DNA from: Candidatus Heimdallarchaeota archaeon
GTDB lineage: Archaea > Asgardarchaeota > Heimdallarchaeia > JABLTI01
Reading direction: 5' to 3'
DNA length: 6,750 bases
Assembly (NCBI GenBank): GCA_030667035.1
Contig: DAOUWQ010000081.1
Span: 1-6,750 of the forward strand
Each line of letters starts with the position of its first letter. Position 1 is the stretch's first letter. The position numbers were made by a program, and so were the translations under genes. Below, one piece after another: positions 5,895 to 6,750 of the stretch. The notes beneath the pieces were generated by a model. It was not told the origin of the DNA. It ran no database searches and saw only the letters and a program-made list of their open reading frames with translations.

Positions 5895-6750
5895 ATGAAA
5901 AACACAAGAAAAAACAAATCTATACTTATTTCTGCGTTTGCATTATTCACGATACTGCTTATCGTTTTAGCATCAGGAAGTCAAATGGTAAATGCAAAAA
6001 AAATCACTGAAATCATTAGCTCAAACAATACAGAATTATCAAAGATTGATACAGACTTCTTCGAAATCAATGCTGATGGAGATCACAAGCTAACAATACT
6101 CGCATATTCTCATTATAATAGACCAATCTATCCTAACTATACTCAAGTAGATTTAGCGCTCGCATTTGAAGGCGAAGAACATGATTTATCTGAAATTGAT
6201 ATTCATTATTCACAAGACAAAATCAACTGGACAACAAAAACTTTCACTAATATCAGAGCTCTCTCTCCGAATTCTACTTTATTCGAAGTATCAATTGGCC
6301 CCTTCACTGAAGTTGGTATGTATTCAGTAAAAATTAATGCTACACGAGGGTCACTTGAACATGCTACTATTTTCTATACTATGCAAGTCGAAGAAATTAA
6401 TGGTCTAATTTTCCTTGATTTTGATCATCAACTTGTTGAATTAGAAAATGAAACACAACTTGTCAATCTTCAAGTTAGTATTCTTGGTACAATTTTAATT
6501 AATGATTCTGTAAGAGTAATAGTTGATCAAATTGATTATAATTCATCTGTAATGAAACTCATAGATGGCTCAACAAACAGATATAATGCAACAATGGGTT
6601 CAATTATGCATTGGGAAGAATACGTTCATGTGACTTTTATTGGTAATACTATTCTAGGAAAAGAGTTCAATAGTACTAACTTTTTGTTCCATAAAGGTCC
6701 ACCGAAATTTGAGGAACCATTTCTCACTTCGCTTCTCCCTGCAATTATTG
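5895..6750 (+). CDS. Secreted, sequon-rich beta-sandwich surface protein, 3' end outside window
   Basis: The frame is open from ATG 5895 to the window end: 285 complete codons. Residues 1-34 form a signal peptide, with a basic start (K2, R5, K6, K8), a hydrophobic core at about 10-27 and a likely cleavage after the VNA at 32-34. The rest alternates short hydrophobic and polar segments, as in Ig-like or fibronectin-like beta-sandwich repeats; phrases such as IDIHYSQD (101-108), GPFTEVGMYSVKI (135-147) and the similar block near 242-256 suggest two domains of about 100 residues. Ten N-glycosylation sequons (N44, 81, 111, 126, 148, 185, 203, 216, 231, 259) point to a heavily glycosylated exterior protein. 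The visible end, FLTSLLPAII, follows a Pro-rich hinge (269-275) and could be the start of a C-terminal membrane anchor. No family is recognised. A good ribosome-binding site and promoter precede it, and it seems to be transcribed separately from the zinc-ribbon protein gene. Confidence 0.85.
   Translation, partial: MKNTRKNKSILISAFALFTILLIVLASGSQMVNAKKITEIISSNNTELSKIDTDFFEINADGDHKLTILAYSHYNRPIYPNYTQVDLALAFEGEEHDLSEIDIHYSQDKINWTTKTFTNIRALSPNSTLFEVSIGPFTEVGMYSVKINATRGSLEHATIFYTMQVEEINGLIFLDFDHQLVELENETQLVNLQVSILGTILINDSVRVIVDQIDYNSSVMKLIDGSTNRYNATMGSIMHWEEYVHVTFIGNTILGKEFNSTNFLFHKGPPKFEEPFLTSLLPAII

Noticed and set aside
1..6750. CRISPR array, tRNA or rRNA gene, insertion sequence, toxin-antitoxin or defence module
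   Set aside because: I looked on both strands and saw no regularly spaced direct repeats in non-coding DNA, no tRNA-like T-arm signature, and no transposase, integrase or nuclease motifs.

Overview
The window is AT-rich (roughly one third G+C by eye) and reads as archaeal. The clearest evidence is a membrane-anchored LonB protease: the archaeal Lon type, with two transmembrane helices inserted in the AAA+ module. TATA-like promoters with short leaders and pyrimidine-rich terminators agree with this. An AmmeMemoRadiSam-type radical SAM enzyme and several sequon-rich surface proteins also fit. The abundance of secreted beta-sandwich proteins and a zinc-ribbon membrane protein would suit an Asgard-type archaeon, but that placement is inference; no decisive marker gene such as rRNA or ribosomal protein is present.

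Layout from left to right. (1) Positions 1-581, minus strand: the start of a secreted or membrane protein with a signal peptide, a beta-rich ectodomain resembling GOLD/p24 domains, and a C-terminal transmembrane segment at the window edge. (2) Positions 582-1219: a divergent intergenic region of about 640 bases with no convincing gene, holding a striking GC-rich hairpin and two promoters. (3) Positions 1220-3172: lonB, apparently leaderless or nearly so, followed by a strong hairpin-plus-T-tract terminator. (4) Positions 3307-4332: amrS, a radical SAM enzyme with N- and C-terminal cysteine clusters. (5) Positions 4471-5712: a zinc-ribbon / single transmembrane helix / extracellular beta-solenoid protein with a regular 24-residue repeat. 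(6) Positions 5895-6750: the start of another secreted, heavily sequon-bearing protein, cut by the window end.

The four rightward genes look like separate transcription units rather than one operon: each is separated by 134-182 bases containing terminator-like and promoter-like signals. The common theme is the cell envelope. There are three exported or surface-exposed proteins around a membrane-embedded quality-control protease, plus one radical SAM enzyme of unknown substrate that lacks its usual partners here. The most interesting items are the repeat protein, the p24-like ectodomain protein, and the structured leader and trailer elements at 4398-4454 and 5715-5763.
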